Shown: positions 32,804-42,290 of the stretch, piece by piece
How the letters are laid out: the number at the start of each line of letters is the position of its first letter
How positions within the stretch are numbered: the stretch's first letter is position 1
DNA from: Microbulbifer sp. TB1203
GTDB lineage: Bacteria > Pseudomonadota > Gammaproteobacteria > Pseudomonadales > Cellvibrionaceae
Assembly (NCBI RefSeq): GCF_030997045.1
Contig: NZ_CP116899.1
Location: forward strand, 496,001 to 560,000
Direction of reading: 5' to 3'
DNA: 64,000 bases
Program-made: the position numbers and the translations under genes
The notes under the pieces: generated by a model
The model's input: only the letters and a program-made list of their open reading frames with translations
Database searches by the model: none
What the model was told of the DNA's origin: nothing

Positions 32804-33883
32804 ATGGCGCCATCGACAGCCGATTTACATTCTCTGGAAACTGCAAGCGGATCGACCCGGATCAAACAGGAAGCAGTGCCGCCGACAATGCTTTATCTCA
32901 GCCAGTCCGACCTTATCGGACTCGGCGCCGAATCCAGCCAGATATATGTCGACGCCATCACCGAGGGTCTGGCCCTGCACGCCCGGGGCGAGGCGGTCCA
33001 GCCCCTGAAACCCTACCTGCGCTGGCCCGACGCTCCCCACATCGCCGACCGCATTATCGCCATGCCCTGTTACCTGGGTGGCGAGCGGCCGGTGGCCGGC
33101 ATCAAATGGGTGGGCAGCCGCGAGGCCAACCCCCGCGAGCGGGGCCTGCCCCGGGCGAGCGCCCTGATCGTTCTCAACGACGCGCACAGCAACTACCCGG
33201 TCGCGATCATGGAGGGGGCCCTGATCAGCGGTATGCGCACCGCGGCAGTGACGGCGGTGGCCGCCAGGCACCTGGCCCTGCCGGGATTTTCCAGTGTTTC
33301 CTGCATCGGCTGCGGTCCCATCGCGCGCATGCAGCTGATCACCCTGTTGGAGCAGTTTTCCGGCATAGAGCGGGTTCACCTGTACGATCACAACGGGGCT
33401 GCCGCAGTGTCGTTGAAGTCGAGCCTCGAGGCGCTGCGCCCCGGCCTCGACTGTGTCATCTCGCAAAGCGCGCGCGAGGCGGTCGGGGAAGGAGAACTGG
33501 TGGTTACCTGCACCACGGCGGACAAACCCTATATCGAATACGACTGGCTCCGCCCGGGGGCGTTTGTCAGCAACGTTTCCATCATGGATGTGCACAAGGA
33601 AGTGTTCGAGCGCGCCGATAAAGTGGTGGTCGACGACTGGGAACAGTCAAACCGGGAAAAAAAGATCATCCACCAGTTGGTGCTGGAGGGCCGCTTCAGC
33701 CGCGAGAAACTGCACGCCGAACTGGGTGAACTGGTGCTCGGCACGCGGCCGGGGCGCGAATGGCCCCGAGAAATCATTCTGCTCAACGCCATGGGCATGG
33801 CGGTGGACGACCTGGTCTGCGCCCGCCGCTTTTACGAAAAGGCGCTCGAGCAGTCCGCCGGTACGAAACTGCCGCTGTTCTAA
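32804..33883 (+). CDS. sbnB: SbnB-like 2,3-diaminopropionate biosynthesis dehydrogenase
   Basis: The protein has 359 residues of the ornithine cyclodeaminase/mu-crystallin family, with the Rossmann segment SCIGCGPIARMQLI and the substrate-side pattern MEGALISGMRTAAVTAVAAR. In staphylococci SbnB oxidatively cleaves N-(2-amino-2-carboxyethyl)-L-glutamate, made by SbnA, into L-2,3-diaminopropionate and 2-oxoglutarate. The ATG at 32804 has GGAGG upstream. An sbnA-like gene in the same locus and NIS synthetases support this role over amino-acid cyclodeamination. First gene of the Fur-controlled operon. Confidence 0.8.
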   Translation: MAPSTADLHSLETASGSTRIKQEAVPPTMLYLSQSDLIGLGAESSQIYVDAITEGLALHARGEAVQPLKPYLRWPDAPHIADRIIAMPCYLGGERPVAGIKWVGSREANPRERGLPRASALIVLNDAHSNYPVAIMEGALISGMRTAAVTAVAARHLALPGFSSVSCIGCGPIARMQLITLLEQFSGIERVHLYDHNGAAAVSLKSSLEALRPGLDCVISQSAREAVGEGELVVTCTTADKPYIEYDWLRPGAFVSNVSIMDVHKEVFERADKVVVDDWEQSNREKKIIHQLVLEGRFSREKLHAELGELVLGTRPGREWPREIILLNAMGMAVDDLVCARRFYEKALEQSAGTKLPLF

Positions 33884-33886
33884 TCC

Positions 33887-35104
33887 ATGAACCCTGTACA
33901 AGCAAACAGCGGAAACCTGGTCCTGCTCTGGTGTTGCCAGTGTGTGGCCACGCTGGGGCTGATGGCCATGGTGCCGCTCATGCCGTTGTACCTGGCTCAG
34001 CTCGGCGAGGGTTATTCGCCGGTTTGGGCCAGCTTTGCACTGGCTGCGCCCGCAGTGACGGCACTGGTTTTTTCATCGCGCATCGGCCGCGCCTGCGATC
34101 GCTACGGTTACCGCTTTATGGTGCTGGTCTCTCTGGTGCTGTTCACCGCCAGCATGTCGTTGATTGCACTGAGCGATGGCATCGTCGGCTTCCTGCTCGG
34201 GCGACTGCTATTAGGCGCCAGCGGGGTCAGCGTCACCCTGACCGCATTCGCCTGTGCCGCTGGCGGCATTGAACGGCGCGGTCGGGTACTGGGCCGGCTG
34301 CAGAGTGCTGCCGCCTGTGGCTGCTTCACCGGCCCGGTAATCGGCGGCCTGCTGATGGATGTCTGGTCGCTGCGCCCGCTGCTGATTGCCACCGCGGCAT
34401 TTTCCGGCATCGCGGCACTGATGGCGGCAATGGCGCTGCGCGAGCCCGCGTGCGGGGATGCAAAGAGTTCCGCGGACGGCGCGCTGCAAATGGCCGCCCG
34501 CCCGTTGCCATCCCATAGATCCTTTACCGTTTACTGGATGCTGGCGGCCTGTCTTTCCCAGGCGGGTGCCATGGCACTGGTGAATACCTTTGTGCTGTTT
34601 CTGCAGTCGAGGGTATCCGGCGATTCGCTGGCCAGTGCCACCGGCATCATCCACGCCGCGGCCTGGGCCGCAGGCATGCTCGCCGCCCCCCGGTGGGGGC
34701 GGGCCAACGACAGCGGCGATGTGCGCCACCGTTTCGCACTCGCGGCGGCGGGTTGCGCCCTCTCGGTGGGCCTGCTGCCGCTGGCCGGGGAGCTGTGGCA
34801 GATACTGCTGCTGCGCCTGCTGCAGGGCGCCTGCTTTACCGCCCTGGCGCAGTCGGTGATTTTCGCCCTGTCCCATCGGGCGTCCGGGGGCCAGGGCGAG
34901 AGCGCCGGGCTGGCCAAGCGGTATCTGGTTTCCGGACGGATCCTCGGGCCCCTGCTGGTTGCGGCGCTGCTGCCGTGGTTGCAGCCGGACGCTGTTCTGG
35001 TTTGGGTCGCCCTGCTGTTTGCGGCCGCGGCCTGTTGTGCCCTCAAGTGCCCTGAGGTGCCCGGAATCGAGCCGGTGGAGGAGGGAAGAACCCGGCAGGC
35101 CTGA
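33887..35104 (+). CDS. MFS transporter, probable siderophore exporter
   Basis: The 405-residue protein has about twelve hydrophobic helices and the MFS loop motif RIGRACDRYGYR after helix 2. It starts 3 bases after sbnB and ends just before the receptor gene. In the staphyloferrin B locus SbnD is an MFS exporter, so export of the finished siderophore to the periplasm is the likely role. A TolC-type outer-membrane route would have to come from elsewhere. Confidence 0.75.
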   Translation: MNPVQANSGNLVLLWCCQCVATLGLMAMVPLMPLYLAQLGEGYSPVWASFALAAPAVTALVFSSRIGRACDRYGYRFMVLVSLVLFTASMSLIALSDGIVGFLLGRLLLGASGVSVTLTAFACAAGGIERRGRVLGRLQSAAACGCFTGPVIGGLLMDVWSLRPLLIATAAFSGIAALMAAMALREPACGDAKSSADGALQMAARPLPSHRSFTVYWMLAACLSQAGAMALVNTFVLFLQSRVSGDSLASATGIIHAAAWAAGMLAAPRWGRANDSGDVRHRFALAAAGCALSVGLLPLAGELWQILLLRLLQGACFTALAQSVIFALSHRASGGQGESAGLAKRYLVSGRILGPLLVAALLPWLQPDAVLVWVALLFAAAACCALKCPEVPGIEPVEEGRTRQA

Positions 35105-35169
35105 TGCGGGCCGGTGCAGTAATCGATAGGAATTTTTCACAAAAACATTCAAAAGAGGGGGGGATAACC

Positions 35170-37317
35170 ATGAAATCTGATATGAAATCCGGGAGCGCCA
35201 AAGCGGCACTGGTATGGATTCTTGCAAGCGCCGGGGCCTGCGCCCAGGCGCAGGACACCGAGGAAATCCAGGTGACCGGCAGCCGCCTGGACACACCGGT
35301 GATGTCGCCGGCGCGGCAGGTCACCACCATTGCGCGCGAGGATATCCAACTGCAGCTCAACGCCGGCGGCAGCCTGGCCGAGATCATCGCCCGCGAGGTG
35401 CCCGGTATGGGGCAGCCCTCGCAGAGTTTCACCAACTACGCGCAGAGTTTGCGCGGGCGCGACATACTGGTGTTGATCGACGGCGTGCCGATGAATACCA
35501 ATCGCGGTGTGAGTCGCGACCTGTTCAATATCCACGCCGAAAATGTCGAGAAGGTCGAAGTGGTGCGTGGCGGCAACGCCATTTACGGCAGCGGCGCCAC
35601 CGGCGGTGTAATTTTTATTACCACCCGGCAGGCCGCCGCGGGTCATGAAAAGGAAACGGGATTCTCCCTCAGCGCGCCGACCGATTACGATGCCGATGGT
35701 GCAAACTATCGCTTTCGCCAGGGGTTTTTCGGCACCGCCGAAAGCTTCGACTATGCGCTGAACCTGGTCTCCGAAAGAAGGGGGGCCAACTTCGACGCCG
35801 AGGGCGACCGCATAGCTCCGGAGCCCAGCCAGGGCGACATGTTCGACGCGGATATCTGGAGCCTGAACGCCAAGCTCGGGCGCAACTTCGGTTCTGACCA
35901 GCGCCTGCAGCTCACCGGGCTGTATCACGATGCGGACCAGGACACCGACTACGCCTCCGACCCCAGTGTAACCGCGGAGCCTTTGCACTCTGTTCGCGCG
36001 CAGGCCATCAAGGGGCTGCAGATGGAAAACCAGAACACCGCGGAAAACACGGTTGTCAGCCTCGATTATTTCAATCGGAATATCGCCGGCAGCGCACTGC
36101 ACGCGCAGATTTTCCACCGCGACTACCTGACCCGTTTCTATCCGTTTGACGCCCGCACCCGGTCCAACAACCGCCACCTGGCGCAGACGGAGCTGGAGGC
36201 CACCGTCTACGGCGGGCGGCTGACCCTGACCACGCCCTTTTCCGACGGCACGGAGCTGATGTGGGGGATGGACCTGCAGCGCGACGAGAGCGCCATGCCG
36301 GTACTGACCTACGACGGCGATGCCTACGACCAGAGCGGGGGGCTGGTCTTCGACTACACCGGCAGGAAAACCTATATGCCGCCCATCACCCACGATAGCG
36401 CGGCGGCTTTTGCGCAGCTGCACCACCGCTTCGATGAGCGCTGGGCGTTTGACGGTGGACTGCGCCACGAGCAGGTGGAGATGAGCTTCGACGACTTCGT
36501 CACCCTGCCGCAGACCCTCGAGCCGGACCCGGCCGTTACCCGCGGCGGCACCGTCGACTACGACGCTTCGCTGTTCAACGCCAGCCTGGTATTCACCCCC
36601 GGCGGCAACAGCGAGTGGTATCTCGCCTTCAATCAGGGTTTTGAACTGCCCGATGTGGGCCTTCAGGTGCGCAACGCCAACTCCGACTTCGATATCCACT
36701 CATCGCAGCTCGAGGCCATTGAAACGGACAATATCGAAATCGGCTGGCGCGGCAACTGGGATGCCGTGCAGGCCTCGCTCGCCCTCTACCGCAGCACCTC
36801 GGACCTGGGCCGCGTACAGACCGAAAATTTTGGCCTGACCCTCAGTCGCAGCGAGGAGAAAATCTCCGGTGTGGAAGCGACACTGGATTTTCAGGTCGAC
36901 GACCAGTGGAGCGGCGGGGTTACAGTGAGCCGGGCGAAGGGCGAGGAAAAGTCGAGTGGCGCGGACGGCTTTCAGGACATGAACGGTTTCCGCATTCCAC
37001 CGCTGAAAATGACCGCCTACAGCCAGTACCGTTCCGCCGGCCAGTTGCACCGCCTGCAGCTGCTCTATTCGGCCAGTGAGGATTTCCGCCTGGACGGCGT
37101 CGCCGGCTTCGGCCGCCGCACGGTGGACAGCTACACCACTCTGGACTGGCTTAGCCGCTGGAACCTGAATACCGGCAGCATCGAACTGGGGCTGGAAAAC
37201 CTGTTGAACGAGGATTACTTCACCGTCTACGGCCAGCTTTTGCGCAGCAGCACCAACACCAGCCATATCCCCGCCCGCGGCCGCACGCTGCGCCTCGGCT
37301 ATCGGGTCGATTGGTAG
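35170..37317 (+). CDS. TonB-dependent siderophore receptor
   Basis: From the ATG at 35170 (ribosome site AGAGGGGGG) the protein has 715 residues. It has a signal peptide cleaved near AQAQD, a TonB-box-like EEIQVTGSR, and a plug domain with DILVLIDGVPMN and VEVVRGGNAIYGSGATGGVI. The 22-strand barrel follows and ends in LRLGYRVDW with a C-terminal aromatic residue. Placement between exporter and synthetase genes makes it the cognate ferric-siderophore importer of the outer membrane. Confidence 0.85.
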   Translation: MKSDMKSGSAKAALVWILASAGACAQAQDTEEIQVTGSRLDTPVMSPARQVTTIAREDIQLQLNAGGSLAEIIAREVPGMGQPSQSFTNYAQSLRGRDILVLIDGVPMNTNRGVSRDLFNIHAENVEKVEVVRGGNAIYGSGATGGVIFITTRQAAAGHEKETGFSLSAPTDYDADGANYRFRQGFFGTAESFDYALNLVSERRGANFDAEGDRIAPEPSQGDMFDADIWSLNAKLGRNFGSDQRLQLTGLYHDADQDTDYASDPSVTAEPLHSVRAQAIKGLQMENQNTAENTVVSLDYFNRNIAGSALHAQIFHRDYLTRFYPFDARTRSNNRHLAQTELEATVYGGRLTLTTPFSDGTELMWGMDLQRDESAMPVLTYDGDAYDQSGGLVFDYTGRKTYMPPITHDSAAAFAQLHHRFDERWAFDGGLRHEQVEMSFDDFVTLPQTLEPDPAVTRGGTVDYDASLFNASLVFTPGGNSEWYLAFNQGFELPDVGLQVRNANSDFDIHSSQLEAIETDNIEIGWRGNWDAVQASLALYRSTSDLGRVQTENFGLTLSRSEEKISGVEATLDFQVDDQWSGGVTVSRAKGEEKSSGADGFQDMNGFRIPPLKMTAYSQYRSAGQLHRLQLLYSASEDFRLDGVAGFGRRTVDSYTTLDWLSRWNLNTGSIELGLENLLNEDYFTVYGQLLRSSTNTSHIPARGRTLRLGYRVDW

Positions 37318-37348
37318 GAATCCTTCGAGGTTTAGATCTGGACGCCGG

Positions 37349-37367
37349 GTCGGGTGGGCCACCCGAC
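37349..37367. terminator. Perfect 9-bp hairpin between receptor and sbnA
   Basis: GTCGGGTGGGCCACCCGAC is a perfect palindrome around one base. It lies 32 bases after the receptor stop. No T-run follows, so it may stabilise or attenuate the transcript rather than end it. Confidence 0.35.
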
Positions 37368-37454
37368 ACGGCTCTGCGCCAACAATTCGGGCCCCGAATT
37401 CTGAAGCTTGAGGTTAGGAATCCACACGGATTTCCATCGATATGGAGATTGATC

Positions 37455-38459
37455 ATGGTTCATGAATCCATTGCCAGCTGCATCGGCAATACACCACTGG
37501 TATCCCTGTCGCGGCTTTTCCGCGACAGCGGTGTGAGTGTCAATGCCAAGCTGGAACTACTCAACCCGGGCGGCAGCGTCAAGGACCGCCCGGCGAAGTA
37601 CATCATCGAACAGGGCCTGCGCGACGGCAGTATCCCCCGGGGCGGTCACCTGATCGAAAGTACCTCCGGGAACCTGGGCGTGGCCCTGGCGATGTTGTGC
37701 CGGGTTTACGGCCTGGAGCTGACCTGTGTGGTGGACCCCAATGTCTCCCGTACCAATTTGCAAATCATGCGTTGTTTCGGCGCCAGGGTCGATATGGTTC
37801 GCGAAAAGGACAGCGAGGGCGGCTACCTGGAAACCCGCATCCGCCGGGTGAAAACCCTGTTGGAAACCCTGCCCGGCGGAGTCTGGGTCAACCAGTACGC
37901 CAACGTGCGCAACTGGCACAGCCATTACCACGGCGAGGGGACCGAGTTGATCGGACAACTGCCGGAAGCGCCGGATTACCTGGTTGCCGGGGTGAGTACC
38001 TCCGGCACCATCCTGGGCATTTCCCGGCGTCTGCGCGAGCGATTTCCGGGACTGCAGGTAATCGGGGTGGACGCCCTGGGTTCGGTGCTGTTCGGCCGCA
38101 GCGAAGGCCGCCGCCGACTGCCGGGCATCGGCGCCAGCCGCGTGCCCGAATTGCTGGTGCGCGAAGAGATCGACGACGTCATCTACGTCAGCGACCTGGA
38201 GTCCTGCCAGGGCTGTCTCGACCTTCTGGACAGCGAGGGAATTTTTGCCGGTGGATCATCCGGTTCGGTGGTCGCCGCCATCCGCAAACTGATACCGCGG
38301 GTGCCCCGTGGTTCCAGAATCCTCACCCTGTTGCCGGACCGCGGCGACCGGTACCTGGACCTGGTCTACAGCGCCGAGTGGCGCGCCGGCCTGGAAGAGC
38401 GCTACCGGCCGCCCGAGGTCAGCGCGGGGGCCACCGCTCGAGAGACAGTTATCGTTTAA
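37455..38459 (+). CDS. sbnA: SbnA-like PLP-dependent synthase
   Basis: The protein has 334 residues of the cysteine-synthase fold. PLP lysine is Lys43 in NPGGSVKDRPA; STSGNLG binds the substrate carboxylate, and GVSTSGTILG binds the phosphate of PLP. SbnA condenses O-phospho-L-serine with L-glutamate to give N-(2-amino-2-carboxyethyl)-L-glutamate, the substrate of SbnB. I chose the ATG at 37455 (GGAG upstream); a longer frame to 37311 has no homologous N-terminus. Together with sbnB it indicates that 2,3-diaminopropionate is a building block. Confidence 0.8.
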   Translation: MVHESIASCIGNTPLVSLSRLFRDSGVSVNAKLELLNPGGSVKDRPAKYIIEQGLRDGSIPRGGHLIESTSGNLGVALAMLCRVYGLELTCVVDPNVSRTNLQIMRCFGARVDMVREKDSEGGYLETRIRRVKTLLETLPGGVWVNQYANVRNWHSHYHGEGTELIGQLPEAPDYLVAGVSTSGTILGISRRLRERFPGLQVIGVDALGSVLFGRSEGRRRLPGIGASRVPELLVREEIDDVIYVSDLESCQGCLDLLDSEGIFAGGSSGSVVAAIRKLIPRVPRGSRILTLLPDRGDRYLDLVYSAEWRAGLEERYRPPEVSAGATARETVIV

Positions 38460-38460
38460 T

Positions 38461-38526
38461 TCAGGTTTCGGGATTCAGTCCCGGCTTGTGCCATCGGCGG
38501 ATTCCCGGAACCGCCCCGAAACCTGA
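38461..38526. terminator. 12-bp stem between sbnA and the first NIS synthetase
   Basis: TCAGGTTTCGGG (38461-38472) pairs perfectly with CCCGAAACCTGA (38515-38526), enclosing 42 bases. The stem begins right after the sbnA stop codon. There is no T-run. It could divide expression of the operon or be a REP-like element. Confidence 0.45.
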
Positions 38527-38553
38527 GGTTTAAATCAGCACAAGGAAAGGATT

Positions 38554-40422
38554 ATGGCCACAGGGCTGAACGAAGAAATAGTGGAACGGCAATCCGCGCC
38601 CACTGTGGAAAAAGCCACGGCAGCCGAGCGGATTCTGCGCGAACTGGTCGACGCACTGATACAGGAAAACCTCTTTCACCTGCAGGATCGCGCGCGGTTG
38701 ATCGATGATAGCGGAGCCTACAGTGAAGTCGATGACTTCGCATTGGCCGTCGGCGAATGTTATTTCAGCTATCCCCTGAATGGCGGTGCCGATCAACTGC
38801 TGTTCCGCGCCCGCCGGCAGCGGCGGGTGCAGCCCTACCGGTTGAGCCGTCTGCCGGTGCTGCTTTTGCAAAGCCAGGAAGATGGCGCCGTGGCGCTGGA
38901 CGCCGCCAATCTGATGCAATGCCTGGCCGGCGCGGCCGAGCGTGAGGATCTGCCGGACCTCGGCGGCATGGACCGCTTTATGCACGACTTGGCGGTGGCC
39001 GAGGCGCAGACCGAATGGGCGCTGGAAAATATCCCCGCCGCGTTGACCGCCGTCGAGCGGAAAGATGCCGATCTGCCGGCCTGGGAGCGGTTGGGCGCGC
39101 TGCGCGACCGGCCGTTCCACCCGCTGGCCCGGGCCAAGACGGGCTGGTCCCTGGAGGAATTCCGGCGCTACGGTGCCGAGAGCGGCGACACCTTCGGCCT
39201 GGCCTGGGTGGCACTGCGCAATGAATCCCTGGTCGGCAGCCCGGACTTGCGCGGCACAGCCGTTGCCGAGGCGCTGCTGGAAGCGGAAGAGTTGCAGGCG
39301 CTGCGCCAAGCGGCTGCCGCCCGCGGCTTTGATGGCGATGATTTTACCCTGGTGCCGGTACATCCCTGGCAGCTACGCCGCCTCGCCGCCGAGTTTGCCA
39401 GTGAATTCAGCAATGGCGATTGGGTCCTCATCTCCGAATCCCTCGGTGGTTTCACGCCCACCTCATCCGTGCGCAGCCTGGCGCCCGCCGCAAAAAGCGG
39501 CTCTGTGCACGTCAAGCTGCCGCTGGCCATTGCCGCGCTGGGGGCGCAGCGCATACTGCCGCCGCGCTACCTGCACAACGGTGCCGCGGCGCAACAACTT
39601 CTGGAATCGGTTATCGGGCGCGAGCCCGCGTTGCAGGGAAAATTTTTCTGCTGCGACGAGCGCCAGTGGCTGGCTTTCGCTCCAGCGGGTGAGACCATGT
39701 TTTCCAACCGCACCGGTCACCTGAGCTGCCTGCTGCGCCGCTATCCCCGTATGGAAAGTCCGCAGTGCCGGCTGCTGCCCATGTCGGCATTCACCCTGGC
39801 CGAGGGCGACCGGGTGCCGGCGTTTGAAACCCTGCTGCGCGACGGCGGCGAGACGCCGGAGAAATTTTTCCGCTCCCTGTGCGATCACCTGTGCGCCCTG
39901 TGTTTTACCTGCTTTTCCTACGGCCTGATGCCCGAGGTGCACGGGCAGAACCTGCTGCTGGTGATTGAAAAAGGGCGAATTTGCGGGCTGGTCCTGCGCG
40001 ACCACGATACCCTGCGCTTCTTTCCGCCCTGGGTGCACCAGTCGGGTATCGAGGCACCGCGCTACCTAATGGACTGGTCCACGCCCAACTCACTGGTGTG
40101 CCTCTCGCCGCAGGAACTGCTGCGCTATTTCCAGACGCTGGGGGTGCAGGTCAACCTGCACGCCATCGCCGATACCCTGTCCAGCGCCTATGGCGTGGAC
40201 GCGGAGGTCTTCTGGGAAATCATCAAGACATCCTGCCACAGGCAGCTGCAACAGCTGGAGCTGCCCGATTTCGCCAAAGCACTGCTGCGCAGGGAGCTTC
40301 TGGATAACCCCAGATGGCCGACGCGGCTTTTGCTGACCCCCTACCTGATGCGGCGCACCCGGGAAACCGGCATGCCCGCCGGCCTCGGGGAAACCCGCAA
40401 TCCATTGATGGACTCTGTTTAA
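38554..40422 (+). CDS. NIS siderophore synthetase (IucA/IucC family), first of three
   Basis: The 622-residue protein has the IucA/IucC fold. Visible motifs are HPLARAKTGW (about residues 190-199), VPVHPWQLRRLA (about 268-279), the nucleotide-binding TPTSSVRSL (about 304-312) and EVHGQNLLLV (about 463-472), and the C-terminal ferric reductase FhuF-like helices. NIS enzymes adenylate a carboxylate, usually of citrate, and condense it with an amine. By gene order it corresponds to SbnC, but its substrate is not proven. An AAGGA ribosome site precedes the ATG. Confidence 0.8.
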   Translation: MATGLNEEIVERQSAPTVEKATAAERILRELVDALIQENLFHLQDRARLIDDSGAYSEVDDFALAVGECYFSYPLNGGADQLLFRARRQRRVQPYRLSRLPVLLLQSQEDGAVALDAANLMQCLAGAAEREDLPDLGGMDRFMHDLAVAEAQTEWALENIPAALTAVERKDADLPAWERLGALRDRPFHPLARAKTGWSLEEFRRYGAESGDTFGLAWVALRNESLVGSPDLRGTAVAEALLEAEELQALRQAAAARGFDGDDFTLVPVHPWQLRRLAAEFASEFSNGDWVLISESLGGFTPTSSVRSLAPAAKSGSVHVKLPLAIAALGAQRILPPRYLHNGAAAQQLLESVIGREPALQGKFFCCDERQWLAFAPAGETMFSNRTGHLSCLLRRYPRMESPQCRLLPMSAFTLAEGDRVPAFETLLRDGGETPEKFFRSLCDHLCALCFTCFSYGLMPEVHGQNLLLVIEKGRICGLVLRDHDTLRFFPPWVHQSGIEAPRYLMDWSTPNSLVCLSPQELLRYFQTLGVQVNLHAIADTLSSAYGVDAEVFWEIIKTSCHRQLQQLELPDFAKALLRRELLDNPRWPTRLLLTPYLMRRTRETGMPAGLGETRNPLMDSV

Positions 40423-40436
40423 TAGGAAATTGATCA

Positions 40437-42290
40437 GTGAATATTCCAACAAGCGCCGTCACCGGGCAAAGCGTTGACGGCGAACTCTTTCACGGCGGAG
40501 ACGTCTCCGATGTTTTTGCTTCGCCGGCCTTCGTACAGGCGCGCCGCCGCGTCTTGCGACAGTTGATCCAGGCCCTGATCTACGAAAAAACCCTGGAAGT
40601 CTCCGAGCGCCCGGAGGGCGGCGAAATACTGTTTTCTTTTTCCGGGCGGGATCGCGACGGCGAAGCGCTGACCTATAGCTGCAGGGGCATACGGCGGCCG
40701 GGTTTCGGGCGCATCCGACTGAACGCCGAGCCGGTAATACGCACGGATGGTGCCGGTGCGCGGGAGGCCGATTCCATAAGCCGCTTCCTGGATGAGCTGC
40801 GCGGGAGTTTCACCGTCCATCCCGAATACCTGGAGCGTTTCAAGCGCGAACTGGAAAGCACCGCGGTCAAGGACGCCATGGCGCTGCAACACAGCGCCCG
40901 CGACTCCCGCTGTTTGCGCGAAGGCGATTACGACGACGTGGAAAGCCGCCTGGGCGACGCTCATCCCTACCACCCCTGCTACAAGTCGCGCATGGGTTTC
41001 GACGTCCGTGACAATAGGGAGTTCGGCCCGGAGTTTTCCCCGATCGTCAGGCCCATCTGGCTGGCGGTGCGAAAAAAACACTGCGCGGCCGCACCGTGCC
41101 AGGATGCGTTGCTGCCCACCGAACTCGGCGGGAGCTGTCTGGAAGAAATGCGCCGGCAGCTTGTCGCGCTGGGCGAGTCCCCCGACGATTACCGGCTGAT
41201 GCCGGTGCATCCGTGGCAATGGCGCCGGGTGATCGCCGAGGAGTACGGTTGGGACCTGCACCACCGGCATATCGTGGTGCTGGGGGAAAGCGGTGACGTC
41301 TACCGGCCGCAGCAGTCCATACGCACACTGGCCAATATTTCCAGCCCGCATAGCTGCTATCTGAAACTGGCCCTGAATATTCTGAACACTTCGACCACGC
41401 GCGGGCTGGCCGAACACACGGTGGTCAATGCTCCCGCCATCAGCGAGGGTTTGAAAGCCATCGCGGGCGAAGACGAATACCTGAGCGGTCGGCTGCGCAC
41501 GGTATTCCTCGGCGAAATTGCCGCACTCAGCTACCGCTCGCCGGTCAGCCCGGCCGCGCCCGGCAGCCTGGCCTGTATCTGGCGCGAGAGCCTGCACTCC
41601 CATCTCGATGCGGGCGAGAGCGCGCTGCCTTTCAGTGCCATCACTGCCCTGGACCGCGACGGCGTGCCGCTGATCGATCCCTGGGTCAGGCGCTTCGGCG
41701 CGCGGCCATGGCTGGAACAACTGCTGCAAGCGGCGGTGACGCCCCTGGTGCATATGCTCTACGCGCACGGCATTGCCCTCGAATCCCACGGGCAGAATAT
41801 GATTCTGCTGCACCGCGGGGGCACGCCAGTGCGCGTGGCCTTGAAGGACTTCCACGACGGTGTGCGCTTCCTGCGCGCGGACGCGGACCGGCTGCAGCAC
41901 TTTTCCCTGCTGCGGGAAACACCCGAGGAACATCTCGGCAACAATCGCAGTTCCTATATCCACGCCGCGGAAGCGGACGATGTCAGGGATTTTCTTTACA
42001 GCGCCTTCTTCTCCATGAATCTCTCTGAGCTGGCGCTGTTTTTCAGCGAATACTATGCCCTGGAGGAGAGCGGCTTCTGGACAATGACCGGCGAGTGCAT
42101 CGCCCGATACCAGGCGGAATTTCCCGAGTTGGAAGAAAGTTTTTCGCGCTTTGATCTCTTCGCCAGGCAGGTGGCGGTGGAGGCGCATACCCGGCGCCGC
42201 TTGCAATCGGAAAAAGTGCTGCGGATCAACCGCGTCGATAATCCCCTGTATCTGTTTTATGCCAACCAGCGGGGAGGGCAATCGCAATGA
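40437..42290 (+). CDS. NIS siderophore synthetase (IucA/IucC family), second of three
   Basis: The 617-residue synthetase starts 14 bases after the first, at a GTG. Family motifs are HPYHPCYKSRMGFD (about residues 177-190), MPVHPWQWRRV (about 255-265), PQQSIRTLAN (about 291-300) and ESHGQNMILLH. The order suggests an SbnE-like role in joining citrate and 2,3-diaminopropionate, which is an inference. Its stop overlaps the next gene by 4 bases, so the synthetases are co-translated. Confidence 0.8.
   Translation: MNIPTSAVTGQSVDGELFHGGDVSDVFASPAFVQARRRVLRQLIQALIYEKTLEVSERPEGGEILFSFSGRDRDGEALTYSCRGIRRPGFGRIRLNAEPVIRTDGAGAREADSISRFLDELRGSFTVHPEYLERFKRELESTAVKDAMALQHSARDSRCLREGDYDDVESRLGDAHPYHPCYKSRMGFDVRDNREFGPEFSPIVRPIWLAVRKKHCAAAPCQDALLPTELGGSCLEEMRRQLVALGESPDDYRLMPVHPWQWRRVIAEEYGWDLHHRHIVVLGESGDVYRPQQSIRTLANISSPHSCYLKLALNILNTSTTRGLAEHTVVNAPAISEGLKAIAGEDEYLSGRLRTVFLGEIAALSYRSPVSPAAPGSLACIWRESLHSHLDAGESALPFSAITALDRDGVPLIDPWVRRFGARPWLEQLLQAAVTPLVHMLYAHGIALESHGQNMILLHRGGTPVRVALKDFHDGVRFLRADADRLQHFSLLRETPEEHLGNNRSSYIHAAEADDVRDFLYSAFFSMNLSELALFFSEYYALEESGFWTMTGECIARYQAEFPELEESFSRFDLFARQVAVEAHTRRRLQSEKVLRINRVDNPLYLFYANQRGGQSQ

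Noticed and set aside
40434..42287. 617-codon minus-strand frame opposite the second NIS synthetase
   Set aside because: It mirrors the synthetase gene almost exactly and has no recognisable domain; high GC content explains the open antisense frame.
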